The notes under the pieces were generated by a model that worked only from the letters and a program-made list of their open reading frames with translations, was not told the origin of the DNA and made no database searches. Of a stretch of 6,601 nucleotides of DNA, positions 5,592 through 6,601 are shown one piece after another. The position numbers were made by a program, and so were the translations under genes. Source of the DNA: Phycisphaerales bacterium (lineage in GTDB: Bacteria > Planctomycetota > Phycisphaerae > UBA1845 > Fen-1342); contig JALHJL010000095.1 in NCBI GenBank assembly GCA_022839625.1, positions 1 through 6,601 of the forward strand, in the 5' to 3' direction. Every line of letters starts with the position of its first letter. Position 1 is the first letter of the stretch.

Positions 5592-6601
5592 CTACCGGGC
5601 GGCCCGCGCGGTGCGGAGCGGCAGGCCCAGCGCAGCGCGGTACAGCGGAACCGACGCCGCGATGCGCATGCAGTCCCGGAAGCTGAGCCGCGGCAGGGCC
5701 ACGCCCGAAACCGGGGCCTGGGCGATGCTCTTGAACACGCGCCCGGAGCCCGGCGTCAACATCGCCCGGCGGAACCGAAGCCGGCCGCCAGTGTAGAGTA
5801 AGGTAGATAGGTTCGCGCCGTTGGGCCGGAAGCCCGGCAGCCCGCCGGTGCCGCAACAGACCGGATCGTCCGAAAGACGCCGCAAGCGGTTCTCGGCACA
5901 GAGGAACACGAGCCCGAGCTGGTGACAGCGGTCGCGCAGGCGCAACAGCGCCGGCTCCAAGACGGCCACCGGAAAGCACCAGTCGGCCCCCACCCTGACC
6001 AAGCCGCGGCCGGAACGCTTGCGCTTGAGCCCTTCGAACGTCACGCCATACACGCCCGCCCGCGCGTAACGCGGCAGGACGCGAAGCACCTGGTCGAGTA
6101 CGCCGGGTACGAACGGCTGGCAGCGCACCACGACGCGCGGCACTCGCCGTGCCAACCGCGGAAGCATCCGCAGCCGCTCGGCAAATGGCGGGGCTCCCGG
6201 CTCCCGGCGGTCGAAAGAGGGCGCGACCATGCTGACTTGTACTACACAGCGGCACTCGCCCAAGACTGAGAGCCAGGGCGCTTCCGCGGCCAAGGTCGCC
6301 TTGGTGGAAATCGCAAAGGGGTAGCGCTCCGCCGCGAGCAGCTCCAAGGCCGCCAGCGTGCGGCGCTGGGTGCGCTCCGCCGGTTGCAGTGGATCGGACA
6401 GGCCGCCGATATGCAACGGAATCCCCCAGTCGCACCAGCAAGTTTCCGCCGAGCGCTCGCCCGCGATGAAACGCCGCAAGGCCGCGACGGATTCGCCCCG
6501 CCGGACACGGGCCAGGTCGCGCCGCTTGGCCCGCGTGAAACAGTACGCGCAGCGATGCGAGCAGCCGCGGTACGAATCGAAGCGGATCGGCAGCGGGCAT
6601 A
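5592..6601 (-). CDS. radical SAM protein, spore photoproduct lyase-like (SPL) family, 5' partial
   Basis: The first complete codon in the window is at 6599 on the minus strand, and 335 residues are visible down to TAG (5594-5592). The first visible block, FDSYRGCSHRCAYCFTRAK, carries CxxxCxxC with cysteines at visible residues 13, 17 and 20 (bases 6563-6540). These would bind the [4Fe-4S] cluster that cleaves S-adenosylmethionine to start radical chemistry. HIGGLSDPLQPAE (63-75) matches the GG...DP..P.E block of SPL-like proteins, followed by a TLAALELLAAERYPFAISTK barrel segment. A few tens of N-terminal residues are probably outside the window. The internal TTG or ATG codons are not the true start, because they would remove the cluster motif. 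Family members are often uncharacterised rather than true spore photoproduct lyases, so the substrate is unknown. It is convergent with the R-M operon and unrelated to it by sequence. Confidence 0.85.
   Translation of the reverse strand, partial: CPLPIRFDSYRGCSHRCAYCFTRAKRRDLARVRRGESVAALRRFIAGERSAETCWCDWGIPLHIGGLSDPLQPAERTQRRTLAALELLAAERYPFAISTKATLAAEAPWLSVLGECRCVVQVSMVAPSFDRREPGAPPFAERLRMLPRLARRVPRVVVRCQPFVPGVLDQVLRVLPRYARAGVYGVTFEGLKRKRSGRGLVRVGADWCFPVAVLEPALLRLRDRCHQLGLVFLCAENRLRRLSDDPVCCGTGGLPGFRPNGANLSTLLYTGGRLRFRRAMLTPGSGRVFKSIAQAPVSGVALPRLSFRDCMRIAASVPLYRAALGLPLRTARAAR

Noticed and set aside
4798..6600. 600-codon open frame on the minus strand
   Set aside because: It overlaps the radical SAM gene in a different frame and extends through the repeats. 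The CxxxCxxC motif and conserved blocks are in the other frame, so this frame is open only because stops are rare at high GC.

Overview
The window comes from a GC-rich bacterium. Codon third positions are strongly G/C. Genes of this general type are common in planctomycetes and other GC-rich environmental bacteria, but nothing here fixes the taxon, so that is only a guess. It holds a broken efflux-pump gene, a compact restriction-modification (R-M) operon, a long repeat-rich gap, and a radical SAM gene running the other way.

Left part (1-1088, +): the C-terminal half of an RND-type efflux permease. Its reading frame is lost near 842/843, where about seven or eight conserved residues are missing. 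The frame resumes from 843 and encodes the last two membrane helices. A stem-loop follows the stop codon at 1097-1118.

Middle (1279-4726, +): a promoter-like pair (TTTACA, 16 nt, GATAAT) overlaps a strong inverted repeat just before a 272-codon gene. That gene resembles only the N-terminal, nuclease-like part of a much larger restriction/methylase protein, and it loses that resemblance near 2028. Its stop codon overlaps the start of a XamI-family type II restriction endonuclease (ATGA). After 3 nt comes an N6-adenine DNA methyltransferase with clear FxT/P, DPAVGSGSFF and NPPY motifs. Nuclease and methyltransferase together form a plausible type II R-M system. By family analogy the target is GTCGAC, and the only such site in the window lies inside the nuclease gene. 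A second promoter-like pair lies in the tail of the truncated gene.

Right part (4727-6601): an 865-bp gap between convergent genes, with no convincing gene. It contains AT-rich elements, each following a small palindrome, a recurring AAYCG-GGAG-CGGTT hairpin, and a 109-bp duplication whose copies lie 216 bp apart at about 94% identity. On the minus strand, 6601-5592 is a radical SAM protein of the spore photoproduct lyase-like (SPL) family. It has the CxxxCxxC cluster motif and is cut by the window edge.

The most interesting points are the truncated nuclease-like gene coupled to the XamI-type system, the operator-like repeat before it, and the structured repeats in the convergent gap.
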